DNA of 64,000 nucleotides from JBCBKU01 sp038521345 (GTDB taxonomy: Bacteria > Pseudomonadota > Alphaproteobacteria > Rhodobacterales > Rhodobacteraceae), in contig JBCBKU010000005.1 in assembly GCA_038521345.1 (NCBI GenBank), positions 1-64,000 on the forward strand, given 5' to 3'. A program made the position numbers and the translations under genes. Below the pieces are notes generated by a model. It was not told the origin of the DNA. It did not search any database and saw nothing but the letters and a program-made list of their open reading frames with translations. Below are positions 44,287 through 53,086 of this stretch, piece after piece; position 1 is the stretch's first letter; the number at the start of each line of letters is the position of its first letter.

Positions 44287-44811
44287 TCAGCTACCTTGTC
44301 GGAGTCGCAGATCTTCAAGAGTGATCCAGACCGGAACGGGCCAATGGGGTTCCGGAAGGAACCCAGGATCTGAGATCAAACAAGCCCGTCCGCATATCTG
44401 GCGGGCCGTTCCGCTGGCCCCGTCGATGAACCAAAGCCGTCCACCCGGTGTCGCGAGGTACCCGTCGATCCCTTCTTCCATGTCCGTCTCAACATCGAGC
44501 ACGGACGGGATCTCGTTATCTGCATTCGGGTCATAAATGCCGTGGGTATGATAGGATGCGACGATGCGTATCCGTGGCGGCCAGCGCCGCGTCACACAGC
44601 TGGAATCACGGCCCTTCTGCGGTTTTGTCCCCACATATTCGCCAGACTGATCCACGCCAAAGTACCCGCAGAACTCGACGCCTGTCTTGAAGGAGCGAGC
44701 CTGAACCGCCTCAAGAAACTCTGCCGCGAAGATGTGCAGCGCGGGATCGTCGGCCCGGGCCGGTAAAGCGCCAAAGATCAGCGCGGCAAGGCAAAGTCCA
44801 ATTGATTGCAT
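44287..44811 (-). CDS. Secreted DUF4329 family protein with JAMM-like metal motif
   Basis: A 174-residue exported product with a signal peptide (about 1-20, ending PARADD). The core matches DUF4329: SYHTHG (H88, H90), then PSVLDVETD (S103, D106), and GYLATPGGRLWFID. H-x-H-x12-S-x2-D is the layout of JAMM/MPN metalloproteases, and E47 could be the catalytic Glu. Four Cys residues (48, 72, 140, 144) suggest disulfides. The ATG at 44811 gives GGAG at nine bases; an ATG at 44820 is possible. Function is not known. Confidence 0.7.
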   Translation of the reverse strand: MQSIGLCLAALIFGALPARADDPALHIFAAEFLEAVQARSFKTGVEFCGYFGVDQSGEYVGTKPQKGRDSSCVTRRWPPRIRIVASYHTHGIYDPNADNEIPSVLDVETDMEEGIDGYLATPGGRLWFIDGASGTARQICGRACLISDPGFLPEPHWPVPVWITLEDLRLRQGS

Positions 44812-44902
44812 ACGGGTCATCTCCAAAGAAACCTGCCGTAAGCTGCCAAGCGGGACAAGTTTCAGAAGGACCGTGTTTCCTGACCTTGGACAATGGCTGC
44901 GG

Positions 44903-44935
44903 AAAAGGCCCGGGCACCACAAAGCGCGCCCGGGC
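44903..44935 (-). terminator. Intrinsic terminator after second binding-protein gene
   Basis: On the minus strand GCCCGGGC / GCCCGGGC arms (8 bp) enclose a 12-base loop and are followed by CTTTTCC. It starts 9 bases after the stop of the gene at 44944. Confidence 0.75.
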
Positions 44936-44943
44936 AAGGCGCA

Positions 44944-46530
44944 TCAGGAGCGCGTGAAAGAGAAGTACTTGAATTTTGCGGTATCGTCAGGGGCCACGAT
45001 CGTCCCGATGTCCGACCGCATGCCCCAGTTGAGCACCTGATGGTGGATCGGGATGTAGAGCGTCTCGTCCTGAACTACCTGCCAAATGTCGGCGATCATA
45101 CTGTTCCGCTTCGGGAGATCCGTTTCCGAGGCCAGCGCCACAATCATCTCGTCGACCCCAGGGTTTGAGAAGCGGGTCGCGTTCCACGAACCATACTTCT
45201 CACCGCGGGTGTGAACGAGGAAATTGAAGATGTACTCGGAATCGTAGGTCGGCACTCCCCAACCCAGCATGTAGAAATCCGTTTCGAGATTCGAGATCAA
45301 CGGAAAGTGCTGAGCCTTGGGTTTAGCGTCGAGATTCACCTCGACCCCGATCTGGGCAAGCATTCCAACTGCCGCTTGGCAGATCGCCTCATCATTGATG
45401 TAGCGATCGTTTGGGCAATCGAGCTGGATGGCAAAACCATCGCCATAGCCCGCCTCTTCCATAAGTGATTTCGCCGCGTCGATGTCGGTCTTCGACGATG
45501 CGTCCATGTCCGCGTCCCAACCGTTCACAAAAGGCGGTGAGATCATACCGGCCGGCGCCGACTGGCCACGCATAACCACCTGCTTGATAGCGTCGCGGTT
45601 GATGGCCATGGACATCGCCTGACGGACCCGCGGATCTGCAAGTGGATTGGCTCCGTCGATATTGTCATTGACGAGGTCTGCATCGCCAGAATTCATCCCG
45701 AAGAAGATCACCCGGTTCTGCGGCGCCGTTCGTACGTCCAGACCGTCCGCGGAAGCGACCCGTTCGAGATCCTGCACCGGGACGTCCTGGATGAAGTCCA
45801 CCTCGCCGGACAAAAGCGCGGCAACCCGCGTGGCGGCGTTTTGAATCGGAGTGTACTCAATGCGAGTGACTTCCATGGGAAACTCACCCGCACCCCAGTA
45901 ATCGGAATTCATCTCGAGAACTGTGCGGACATCCGGCTCTCGGCTGATCAGCTTGTAGGGACCAGTGCCATTTGCGTTCTTGGCTGCGAACGTGTCCTCG
46001 CCGCCTTCATAGTCCTGTACCTTTGTGGCGTTGTTCGCCTCGGCCCAGTCCTTGTCCATGATAAACATGTTGGTGAGGTTGTTGGGCATGATCGGGTTCG
46101 GACCATTGGTCACAATCTCGATCGTATATGGTCCGGCTGCGCGAACCTCCGAAACAGAGGCCAGCAATTCCTTGTAGTCGCTGTCAGGCGTCATTGCACG
46201 GTTCAGACTAAAGACAACATCTTCGCTGTCGAACGCCGCTCCATCGTGGAAGGTCACACCTTCGCGAAGGTTGAAAACCCAAATGTTCGGGTCCTCGGTC
46301 GAGGGCCCCCAATCGGTGGCCAGCGCCGGAACAATCGCACCAGTCATGTCGCGCATGACCAAGGGTTCCATGATCTGATGCGCCAGCGCCGAGGTTGGGC
46401 CTTCGTTCTGCGCGTGCGGATCGAGGGTCAGCGCATCACCGGCGCGGGCCCAGCGCAAGGTCTCAGCGTTCGCAGCGCATGCCAAAAGGCCAATGGCCGA
46501 CGCAGCCGCAAGCAAGGTGCGTGTGGTCAT
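44944..46530 (-). CDS. ABC importer substrate-binding protein (SBP_bac_5), second paralogue
   Basis: A 528-residue periplasmic binding protein with signal peptide (about 1-22, ending ANAETLR). SBP_bac_5 marks are LREGVTFHDGAAFDSEDVVF and YTPIQNAATRVAALLSGEVD. It is a paralogue of the protein at 41959-43524 and probably feeds the same importer with a different ligand. ATG 46530 has AGGGAGACC upstream; the open frame further upstream (to 46758) is not signal-like. It ends with its own terminator, so it is an independent transcript. Divergent from deoC. Confidence 0.92.
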   Translation of the reverse strand: MTTRTLLAAASAIGLLACAANAETLRWARAGDALTLDPHAQNEGPTSALAHQIMEPLVMRDMTGAIVPALATDWGPSTEDPNIWVFNLREGVTFHDGAAFDSEDVVFSLNRAMTPDSDYKELLASVSEVRAAGPYTIEIVTNGPNPIMPNNLTNMFIMDKDWAEANNATKVQDYEGGEDTFAAKNANGTGPYKLISREPDVRTVLEMNSDYWGAGEFPMEVTRIEYTPIQNAATRVAALLSGEVDFIQDVPVQDLERVASADGLDVRTAPQNRVIFFGMNSGDADLVNDNIDGANPLADPRVRQAMSMAINRDAIKQVVMRGQSAPAGMISPPFVNGWDADMDASSKTDIDAAKSLMEEAGYGDGFAIQLDCPNDRYINDEAICQAAVGMLAQIGVEVNLDAKPKAQHFPLISNLETDFYMLGWGVPTYDSEYIFNFLVHTRGEKYGSWNATRFSNPGVDEMIVALASETDLPKRNSMIADIWQVVQDETLYIPIHHQVLNWGMRSDIGTIVAPDDTAKFKYFSFTRS

Positions 46531-46797
46531 TCTTGGTCTCCCTGTTTCATTTTTTTGAGTTGTCATCGAAGTATGGCCGCGCCCAAGCCGGGGATGCAAG
46601 AACCCTGTACCGATGGTTTCTGGCACTCGGGCGCATGAGGGACGCTGCACAAGCGATGGGCAGGCAATCCGAAGGCTGCGCGGCCCATAGGCGCCGCCGA
46701 TCAGCCACCGACGTGGTCCGATCCGCTGCCTGAGGCGTTGCCATTGGCCGGACCCCATGCGAATTTAGGGTCCTGCCCAAAGCGTTGGAGGACCCCC

Positions 46798-47796
46798 ATG
46801 CAGGTTGAGGAGCGGAGTGTGGCAGCCACCGCCCGGCATCTTCCCCAGGTTACCGAAACGCGCAATCCAGGGATGCCGCTGGATCTGGACTGGGTCCGAA
46901 GCGCTCAGGCCAACACGTCGGCAATCGAGCGACGGGCCGCAACGCTGCCCGGACGGCGGTCGGTGAAGAAAGTTCACCAGGCGGCCTGGCTGTTGCGCGC
47001 GATCACTCTGATTGATCTAACGACGCTGGCAGGCGACGACACGCCCGGACGGGTTCGCCGTCTTTGCGCCAAGGCGGCGAACCCAGTTCGACCGGACCTT
47101 CTCGAAGCGCTCGGCATGTCCCCCATCACCACGGGTGCAGTCTGCGTTTACCACGAAATGGTGCCGGTGGCGGTCGAAGCGCTCGCGGGAACGGATGTAC
47201 CGGTGGCAGCGGTGTCGACTGGCTTTCCCGCGGGTCTTTCGCCCTTCCGGCTTCGCGTGGAGGAAATCCGCGAAAGCGTCGCCGCCGGAGCCCGCGAAAT
47301 CGACATCGTGATCTCGCGCCGACATGTTCTGACCGGCGACTGGACGGCTCTTTACGATGAGATGGCGGCCTTCCGCGAGGCCTGTGGAGACGCCCATGCT
47401 AAAGCTATCCTTGCAACTGGGGAACTCGGCACGCTGCGCAACGTGGCCCGCGCTTCGCTTGTCTGCATGATGGCGGGAGCAGATTTCATCAAGACATCAA
47501 CGGGCAAGGAGGGCGTGAATGCGACGTTGCCCGTTTCGCTCGTCATGATCCGTGCCATCCGCGCCTTCGAGGAGCGCACCGGGTCGCGCGTGGGTTACAA
47601 ACCGGCCGGCGGGATCTCAAAGTCCAAGGACGCCCTGACTTATCTGGCGCTGATGAAAGACGAATTGGGCGATCGATGGCTGATGCCTGACCTGTTCCGG
47701 TTCGGGGCCTCATCCCTTTTGGGCGATATCGAGCGACAGCTCGAACACCACGTGACTGGGCGCTATTCGGCCAGCCATAGGCACGGGATGGCATAG
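46798..47796 (+). CDS. deoC: Deoxyribose-phosphate aldolase
   Basis: Splits 2-deoxyribose-5-phosphate into acetaldehyde and glyceraldehyde-3-phosphate. The 332-residue product has the DeoC TIM-barrel: IDLTTLAGD, catalytic D169 in REIDIVI, K202 in AKAILATGEL, Schiff-base K232 in DFIKTSTGKEG, and GYKPAGGI. It carries an N-terminal extension of about 60 residues compared with the short family. GGAGG lies upstream of ATG 46798. It forms a unit with the aldehyde dehydrogenase 78 bases downstream, which should remove the acetaldehyde. Confidence 0.95.
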   Translation: MQVEERSVAATARHLPQVTETRNPGMPLDLDWVRSAQANTSAIERRAATLPGRRSVKKVHQAAWLLRAITLIDLTTLAGDDTPGRVRRLCAKAANPVRPDLLEALGMSPITTGAVCVYHEMVPVAVEALAGTDVPVAAVSTGFPAGLSPFRLRVEEIRESVAAGAREIDIVISRRHVLTGDWTALYDEMAAFREACGDAHAKAILATGELGTLRNVARASLVCMMAGADFIKTSTGKEGVNATLPVSLVMIRAIRAFEERTGSRVGYKPAGGISKSKDALTYLALMKDELGDRWLMPDLFRFGASSLLGDIERQLEHHVTGRYSASHRHGMA

Positions 47797-47874
47797 TAAG
47801 GCAATGGGTATTTTCGCCAAGATGAAAACGGGGCCAGAAAGCACATCAGTGCATTCGGCAGGAGGTCAGGACCG

Positions 47875-50223
47875 ATGAATGTGAAAGAGGTCTTTGAGAC
47901 AATGGAATACGGCCCTGCGCCCGAAGGCGACAGCGAGGCACGGGCTTGGATCGAGCAACACGAAGGGCGGTTCGGACATCACATCGCGGGAGAATGGACC
48001 ACGCCAGGGCCCGTATTCGAGACACGGAACCCCGCCACAGGCGCAGGTCTGGCAGAAATCTCCCAAGCAAGCCAGGCCGACGTCGAGGCGGCTGTTGCTG
48101 CGGCGCGCAAGGCTTTGCCGCGCTGGTCCAAGACGCCCGGACACGGGCGGGCCAAAGTCCTCTACGCGCTTGCGCGTCTCGTGCAGAAGCAGTCGCGCCT
48201 GTTTGCCGTGCTCGAAACGATGGATAATGGCAAGCCCATCCGCGAAAGCCGCGACATCGACATCCCCCTTGTCGCGCGACATTTCTACTATCACGCGGGG
48301 CTTGCCCAACTGATGGATACCGAGATGCCGGGGCGCGAATCCCTTGGCGTATGCGGCCAGATCATCCCATGGAACTTTCCGCTTTTGATGCTTGCGTGGA
48401 AGGTCGCGCCGGCGCTGGCAGCAGGCAATACCGTGGTCTTGAAACCGGCTGAGTACACCTCTTTGACGGCGCTCCTCTTTGCAGATCTTGCCGCTGAAAC
48501 AGGCCTGCCCCCAGGGGTTCTGAACATCGTCACCGGCGACGGCGCGGCCGGTGCGGCGCTTGTGGATCACCCGGACGTGGACAAGATTGCATTCACCGGC
48601 TCAACAAGCGTGGGCCGGCACATCCGCGAAGCCACCGCGGGATCGGAAAAGGCCCTCACGCTCGAACTCGGAGGGAAGTCCCCCTACATCGTCTTCGATG
48701 ACGCCGATATGGACAGCGCCATTGAGGGTCTTGTTGACGCAATCTGGTTCAACCAGGGCCAGGTTTGCTGCGCCGGGTCGCGCCTTTTGGTGCAGGAAGG
48801 GATAGCAGAGACCTTCTATTCGCGGCTCCGCCGCCGCATGGACGGGCTGCGGCTGGGTGATCCGCTGGACAAGTGCATCGACGTGGGCGCGGTGGTAGAT
48901 CCTGTTCAGCTCGCCGCGATCAAGGACTTGGTGAATTCCTCAGGCGGCGAGATCTACCAGGCTGCGATTCCCGTCCCGACCGACGGCTGCTTCTACCCAC
49001 CAACCCTTATCACCGGCCTCGGCCCGTCCGACCGACTGATGCAGGAAGAAGTGTTTGGACCGGTGCTGGTTGCCACAACATTCCGGACGCCGGACGAGGC
49101 GGTCGCGCTTGCCAACAACACGCGGTACGGGCTCGCAGCAACCCTCTGGACGGAGAATGTGAACCTCGCCCTCGATATCGCGCCGAAACTGGTGGCGGGT
49201 GTGGTCTGGGTAAACGCAACGAATCTCTTCGATGCTGCGGCCGGTTTTGGCGGGGTCCGCGAAAGCGGGTTCGGCAGGGAAGGCGGTTGGGAAGGCCTCG
49301 CCGCTTACACGAAACCCGTCGTTAAAACCAAGCCGATAAGGCCCGTCGCACCGAAACAAGCTCCGGCAAGGGCCGGGGAGCCCGTCGACTCAGTGGACCG
49401 GACCGCCAAGCTCTATGTCGGTGGTAAGCAAGCCCGCCCCGACGGGGGCTATTCGCGCACCATTTGGGGGCCAAAGGGCGCTTTTCTGGGCCATGCCAGC
49501 CTTGCCAACCGCAAGGACGTGCGCAATGCCGTCGAAGCGGCATCCAAGGCTGGTAACTGGTCCCGAAGCCCTGCGCATCTTCGGGCCCAAATCTTGTATT
49601 ACCTCGCCGAGAACCTCGCGGCCCGGCAAGACGCCTTTGCAGACCGGCTTAAGGACCTAACCGGAACGTCCGGCGCCGCAGAGGTCGCCGCTTCGATTCA
49701 GCGGCTTTTCACCTGGGCCGCCTGGGCCGACAAGTTCGACGGTCGCGCAAAGGGTGTTCCGCTTCGAGGGATCGCACTTGCGATGAACGAACCCGTCGGC
49801 ACGATCGGTGCATTCGCGGCAGACGACGCACCGCTTCTAGGCCTGGTTTCGGTCATCGGCCCCGCGATGGCCATGGGGAACCGGTTGGTTGCCGTTGCAT
49901 CGGAACCCTACCCGCTTGCTGCCACGGACCTTATTCAGGTGCTCGAAACCTCGGATGTGCCGCCCGGCGTGGTGAATATCCTGACCGGCTCGCACGAGGA
50001 ACTCGCTCTGCATCTGGCCGGGCATATGGATGTCGACGCAGTCTGGTCGTTCTCATCCTCGGATATCTCCGGGACGATCGAGCGCGAGGCCGCAGGCAAT
50101 CTTAAGCGGACTTGGGTAAATAACCGCCGTGGCAGGGACTGGATGTCACCGGAGGGAGAGGGTCACGCCTTCCTAGCAGCGGCGACCGAGATCAAAACGG
50201 TCTGGGTGCCCTACGGCGAATAG
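47875..50223 (+). CDS. Double-domain aldehyde dehydrogenase (deoxyribose catabolism)
   Basis: Oxidises acetaldehyde, the product of DeoC, to acetate or acetyl-CoA. The 782-residue product has two ALDH-type halves. The first (about 30-490) is complete: IIPWNFPLLM, GSTSVGRHIREA, ELGGKSP, and catalytic Cys at 298/299 (NQGQVCCAGSR). The second (about 505-782) has an ALDH-like start (KLYVGGKQARPDGG) and fold traces but no catalytic Cys, so it is probably structural. Tandem ALDH proteins next to deoC occur in this group. AGGAGG precedes ATG 47875. Confidence 0.9.
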   Translation: MNVKEVFETMEYGPAPEGDSEARAWIEQHEGRFGHHIAGEWTTPGPVFETRNPATGAGLAEISQASQADVEAAVAAARKALPRWSKTPGHGRAKVLYALARLVQKQSRLFAVLETMDNGKPIRESRDIDIPLVARHFYYHAGLAQLMDTEMPGRESLGVCGQIIPWNFPLLMLAWKVAPALAAGNTVVLKPAEYTSLTALLFADLAAETGLPPGVLNIVTGDGAAGAALVDHPDVDKIAFTGSTSVGRHIREATAGSEKALTLELGGKSPYIVFDDADMDSAIEGLVDAIWFNQGQVCCAGSRLLVQEGIAETFYSRLRRRMDGLRLGDPLDKCIDVGAVVDPVQLAAIKDLVNSSGGEIYQAAIPVPTDGCFYPPTLITGLGPSDRLMQEEVFGPVLVATTFRTPDEAVALANNTRYGLAATLWTENVNLALDIAPKLVAGVVWVNATNLFDAAAGFGGVRESGFGREGGWEGLAAYTKPVVKTKPIRPVAPKQAPARAGEPVDSVDRTAKLYVGGKQARPDGGYSRTIWGPKGAFLGHASLANRKDVRNAVEAASKAGNWSRSPAHLRAQILYYLAENLAARQDAFADRLKDLTGTSGAAEVAASIQRLFTWAAWADKFDGRAKGVPLRGIALAMNEPVGTIGAFAADDAPLLGLVSVIGPAMAMGNRLVAVASEPYPLAATDLIQVLETSDVPPGVVNILTGSHEELALHLAGHMDVDAVWSFSSSDISGTIEREAAGNLKRTWVNNRRGRDWMSPEGEGHAFLAAATEIKTVWVPYGE

Positions 50224-50266
50224 AGGTTCCAAGAGGCGAGGAACGCGGGCAGTGGAGCGGTCTCGA

Positions 50267-51205
50267 CTAAAAGAAACCATGCGCGCCGAGGTCGATCTCG
50301 GTAGTGCCGGCAAGAACCCGAGCGTAGTGATCCTGTAGTCGGTCTTGGCCGAATTCTGGTGTGGCGTCAGCGTCGTATCGTCCGGCCGCGGCATCCCAGA
50401 CAAGCATGGATTCGGTTGCGTAGTAATGCCCGATCCGGGCCAATTCAGCGCGTTCGGCGAGGCGTGGTCGGATCCTGCCAGCCGCGCCAAGGGTTGCTGC
50501 TATGATCGATAGCAGGGTCGGTGGCACACGACGAAGCGGAACGGGCCTGCCCAAGAGTTCGCCCAGCATGGCAGCCTGATCGGCAGGTGTTATCGCCGGA
50601 CCGGGTCCACCGACGGTGTGGATCTTTCCAGCGCGTGCCGGCTCCTCGATCAGATCTACAAGGTAGCGCGCCAGATCCTCATCCGATATCGGTTTACACG
50701 CGGTCAGCAGCCCATTCCCGAAAACCAAAAAGGGTTTGCCTGACGCCACACGCAGAACCTGGCCCGAGAGCGACTTAAAGAAGGCCGTGGGCCGGACTAT
50801 GGACCAACTGAGATCCGATGCCTGCAACTCGGCCTCGAAAGCAAGCTTGGCATGCTGAAACGCAAGTCGTGGCTTTTGCACGCAAATGGCAGAGAGCAGA
50901 ACGAAGCGCGGGGTTCCGGCCTTGCGGGCCGCGTTCAGTAATGCCGATTGTGCCTCGTACTCCACCGCCCATGCATCCGCGGTCTGCCCTGTGCGGGACG
51001 CAAGACAGCTTAAAACCGCATCGAACGGACCCGCTGCTCCCACGGTCTCGGCAAGAGCGGTCGGGTCCTCGTACGTCGCCGGAAGCTCCGAAGGGTCAAC
51101 CGACCCCACCCGCAGAAGGGCCGTCACGGCATGGCCGCGTAGACCCAGCTCTGTTCGTGCCGCGCGACCGATCGTACCGGTCGCCCCGGCAAGCAGAACA
51201 CGCAT
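50267..51205 (-). CDS. bciA: Divinyl chlorophyllide a 8-vinyl-reductase, BciA type
   Basis: Reduces the C8 vinyl group in (bacterio)chlorophyll synthesis using NADPH. The 312-residue product is an atypical SDR with the GATGTIGRAA nucleotide loop, then SCLASRTG, VLLSAICVQKPRLAFQHAKL, SIVRPTAFFKSLSGQ, and GHYYATESMLVWD, each a BciA hallmark. ATG 51205 matches the family start. It is last in a minus-strand unit after DUF1523 and a small membrane gene (7-base gap to DUF1523). It is the only pigment gene in the window, consistent with bciA lying apart from the main photosynthesis cluster. Confidence 0.9.
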   Translation of the reverse strand: MRVLLAGATGTIGRAARTELGLRGHAVTALLRVGSVDPSELPATYEDPTALAETVGAAGPFDAVLSCLASRTGQTADAWAVEYEAQSALLNAARKAGTPRFVLLSAICVQKPRLAFQHAKLAFEAELQASDLSWSIVRPTAFFKSLSGQVLRVASGKPFLVFGNGLLTACKPISDEDLARYLVDLIEEPARAGKIHTVGGPGPAITPADQAAMLGELLGRPVPLRRVPPTLLSIIAATLGAAGRIRPRLAERAELARIGHYYATESMLVWDAAAGRYDADATPEFGQDRLQDHYARVLAGTTEIDLGAHGFF

Positions 51206-51212
51206 CTGGTCC

Positions 51213-51833
51213 CTAGCGGCCTGTGATCCGCCGCCAGAGACCGCGCGCGCGGTCCCGCGCATCGTCCGCAGCCTCGTCTATATCCTCGAGAACCGGATCG
51301 ATCCGGTTCCGGCGAAATGCGCGCCACAGGCCGACAAGGAAGGCCAGCACCCCGAACAACACGATGCCTGTCACGATGCGCCTCCAGGGAATGAGGCGCT
51401 CGTCAGGTCCCGTAGCCGCCCGCACTGACAGCGCGTTGGGGTGGATGGAAAGAAGCTCGTTCCGAACTCCGTAGTAAGTGATCGCGACCCATTCGGGATC
51501 GTTGTCGGTGGAAATGAGGTCCGCCGCACGGGCCTGTAGGTTTGCCGAGGTGACTTTGAAAAAGAACGGCCATCCCCACCCCGTATCTTCATTCCGAAGG
51601 ACAAACGGGCGGCCCGACGGTCGAAAGGTTTGAACGAAGAAGACATCCCGGTTCACCGCTTCGGTCCCGCCGGTATCGGCCTGAGCATAGAAGAAACGGT
51701 TCATTCCAAAGTCGACACGGCGTTCATAGGTATCGTTGATCCGGACGACTTCGCGCCGCGGTGTCGAGTAATGGAACACCGACACGATCACGAGGAGCAC
51801 CAATCCCCAGAACGTCCACTTCACATAGCGCAT
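51213..51833 (-). CDS. DUF1523 family membrane protein
   Basis: A 206-residue membrane protein with two spans (about residues 4-22 and 150-175) flanking a periplasmic middle; it starts MRYVKWTFWG and includes INDTYERRVDFG, both seen in DUF1523. The C-terminus is cytoplasmic, Arg/Asp-rich and helical. The family is found mainly in Rhodobacteraceae; function unknown. A start at 51857 (GTG) is in frame. It is directly upstream of bciA and may be co-transcribed with it. Confidence 0.8.
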   Translation of the reverse strand: MRYVKWTFWGLVLLVIVSVFHYSTPRREVVRINDTYERRVDFGMNRFFYAQADTGGTEAVNRDVFFVQTFRPSGRPFVLRNEDTGWGWPFFFKVTSANLQARAADLISTDNDPEWVAITYYGVRNELLSIHPNALSVRAATGPDERLIPWRRIVTGIVLFGVLAFLVGLWRAFRRNRIDPVLEDIDEAADDARDRARGLWRRITGR

Positions 51834-51871
51834 CGAACCGACCCCAAGCAGCTTCACCGGTACTCTAGCGC

Positions 51872-52261
51872 CTAAGGCCGCCAGTCTGAACCCGGATCCT
51901 TGCCCGAAGCGCCGTCATCTCTGCGACGAACCATCGCCTCGCCCTTACGTCGCTCGATCCCCGTGGCGAGTACGAACCCCGTCAGAAGTAGAACAGGCCC
52001 CCAGAGAAGCGACGCGGCAAGGCCGAGGTGCAGTAGATGGTTTCGACCTGCGATCAGGGTCTCTGGGTCAAGCCCCGCATCCGAATAAAGCCATGCGAAA
52101 AGCGTTGTGCCGACAAGGACGAGGATGAACGCCGATGCAGCAAGGGATTGCAAAAGGCTGCTTAGCGTATCGGCACGGTACCGTTGCAGTGCCCAGGGCA
52201 AGAGCCATCCCAATAGCGCGAGCAGGACGGCTGGCGCTGCTGTCGACAGGATCCATGGCAT
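51872..52261 (-). CDS. Small membrane protein, three-span, hypothetical
   Basis: A 129-residue membrane protein with three predicted spans (PWILSTAAPAVLLALLGWLL, then SAFILVLVGTTLFAWLY, then LLWGPVLLLTGFVLATG) and a basic cytoplasmic tail (RRKGEAMVRRRDDG). I recognise no family. The start at ATG 52261 is preferred; a GTG at 52297 is in frame. It opens the minus-strand unit that leads to DUF1523 and bciA and diverges from the SDR gene. Confidence 0.65.
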   Translation of the reverse strand: MPWILSTAAPAVLLALLGWLLPWALQRYRADTLSSLLQSLAASAFILVLVGTTLFAWLYSDAGLDPETLIAGRNHLLHLGLAASLLWGPVLLLTGFVLATGIERRKGEAMVRRRDDGASGKDPGSDWRP

Positions 52262-52345
52262 GAGCCGAACATGCCAGCACGCCGGGCTTGCGTCCACTCA
52301 TGCAATCGGCTTTTCGCTGCGCGCCATTCGTGGAATGATCTGCAT

Positions 52346-53086
52346 ATGCGACTAGAGGGCAAGACAGCGATTGTGACCGGCGGTGGATCCGGATTTGGCG
52401 CAGGGATCGCGCGACGTTTTGCGTCGGAAGGCGCGCGGGTCATGGTCGCCGATATTGATGCCGGCGCCGCGCAACGGGTGGCCAAGGAGTTCGGCGGGCT
52501 GGCCCATGAAGTGGATGTCAGCCGTGCCGCCTCAGTCGAAGCGATGGGGCGCGCAGCGGAGGCCGCATGGGGCACTCCGGACATCCTCGTCAATAATGCC
52601 GGGGTCACACACCTCCCGCAATCGCTGGAGGACGTGTCCGAGGCCGACTTTGATCGGGTTCTGGCAGTGAACGCCAAGTCCGTGTTTCTGACGGCGCGCA
52701 CTTTAGTGCCGGGCATGAAAACGCGCGGGTCGGGGGCAATCGTCAACATCGCCTCGACCGCAGGAGTTTCGCCGCGCCCAAGGCTCAATTGGTATAACGC
52801 CTCGAAGGGCTGGATGATCACCGCGACGCGAACCATGGCCGTTGAACTGGCCCCCGCGGGAATCCGGGTGAATGCGATCAACCCCGTGGCCGGAGAGACC
52901 CCCCTTTTGAAGAGCTTCATGGGCGAGGATACGCCCGAACGCCGGGCGCAGTTTCTATCCACGATCCCAATCGGGCGGTTCAGCTTGCCCGAGGATATCG
53001 CCGCGGCGGCGCTGTTTCTTGCCTCGGACGAAGCGGGGATGGTCACGGGCGTCGCAATGGAAGTGGACGGGGGCCGGTGCATTTGA
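52346..53086 (+). CDS. Short-chain dehydrogenase/reductase (SDR)
   Basis: A 246-residue classical SDR: cofactor motif TGGGSGFG (11-18), NNAG (83-86), catalytic S137, Y150 and K154, and the C-terminal VTGVAMEVDGG. Asp36 after the second strand points to NAD(H). The substrate is unknown. It overlaps the next gene (P1 peptidase) by 10 bases and is likely co-transcribed. The start ATG 52346 gives MRLEGKTAIVTGG, the normal family start. Confidence 0.9.
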   Translation: MRLEGKTAIVTGGGSGFGAGIARRFASEGARVMVADIDAGAAQRVAKEFGGLAHEVDVSRAASVEAMGRAAEAAWGTPDILVNNAGVTHLPQSLEDVSEADFDRVLAVNAKSVFLTARTLVPGMKTRGSGAIVNIASTAGVSPRPRLNWYNASKGWMITATRTMAVELAPAGIRVNAINPVAGETPLLKSFMGEDTPERRAQFLSTIPIGRFSLPEDIAAAALFLASDEAGMVTGVAMEVDGGRCI

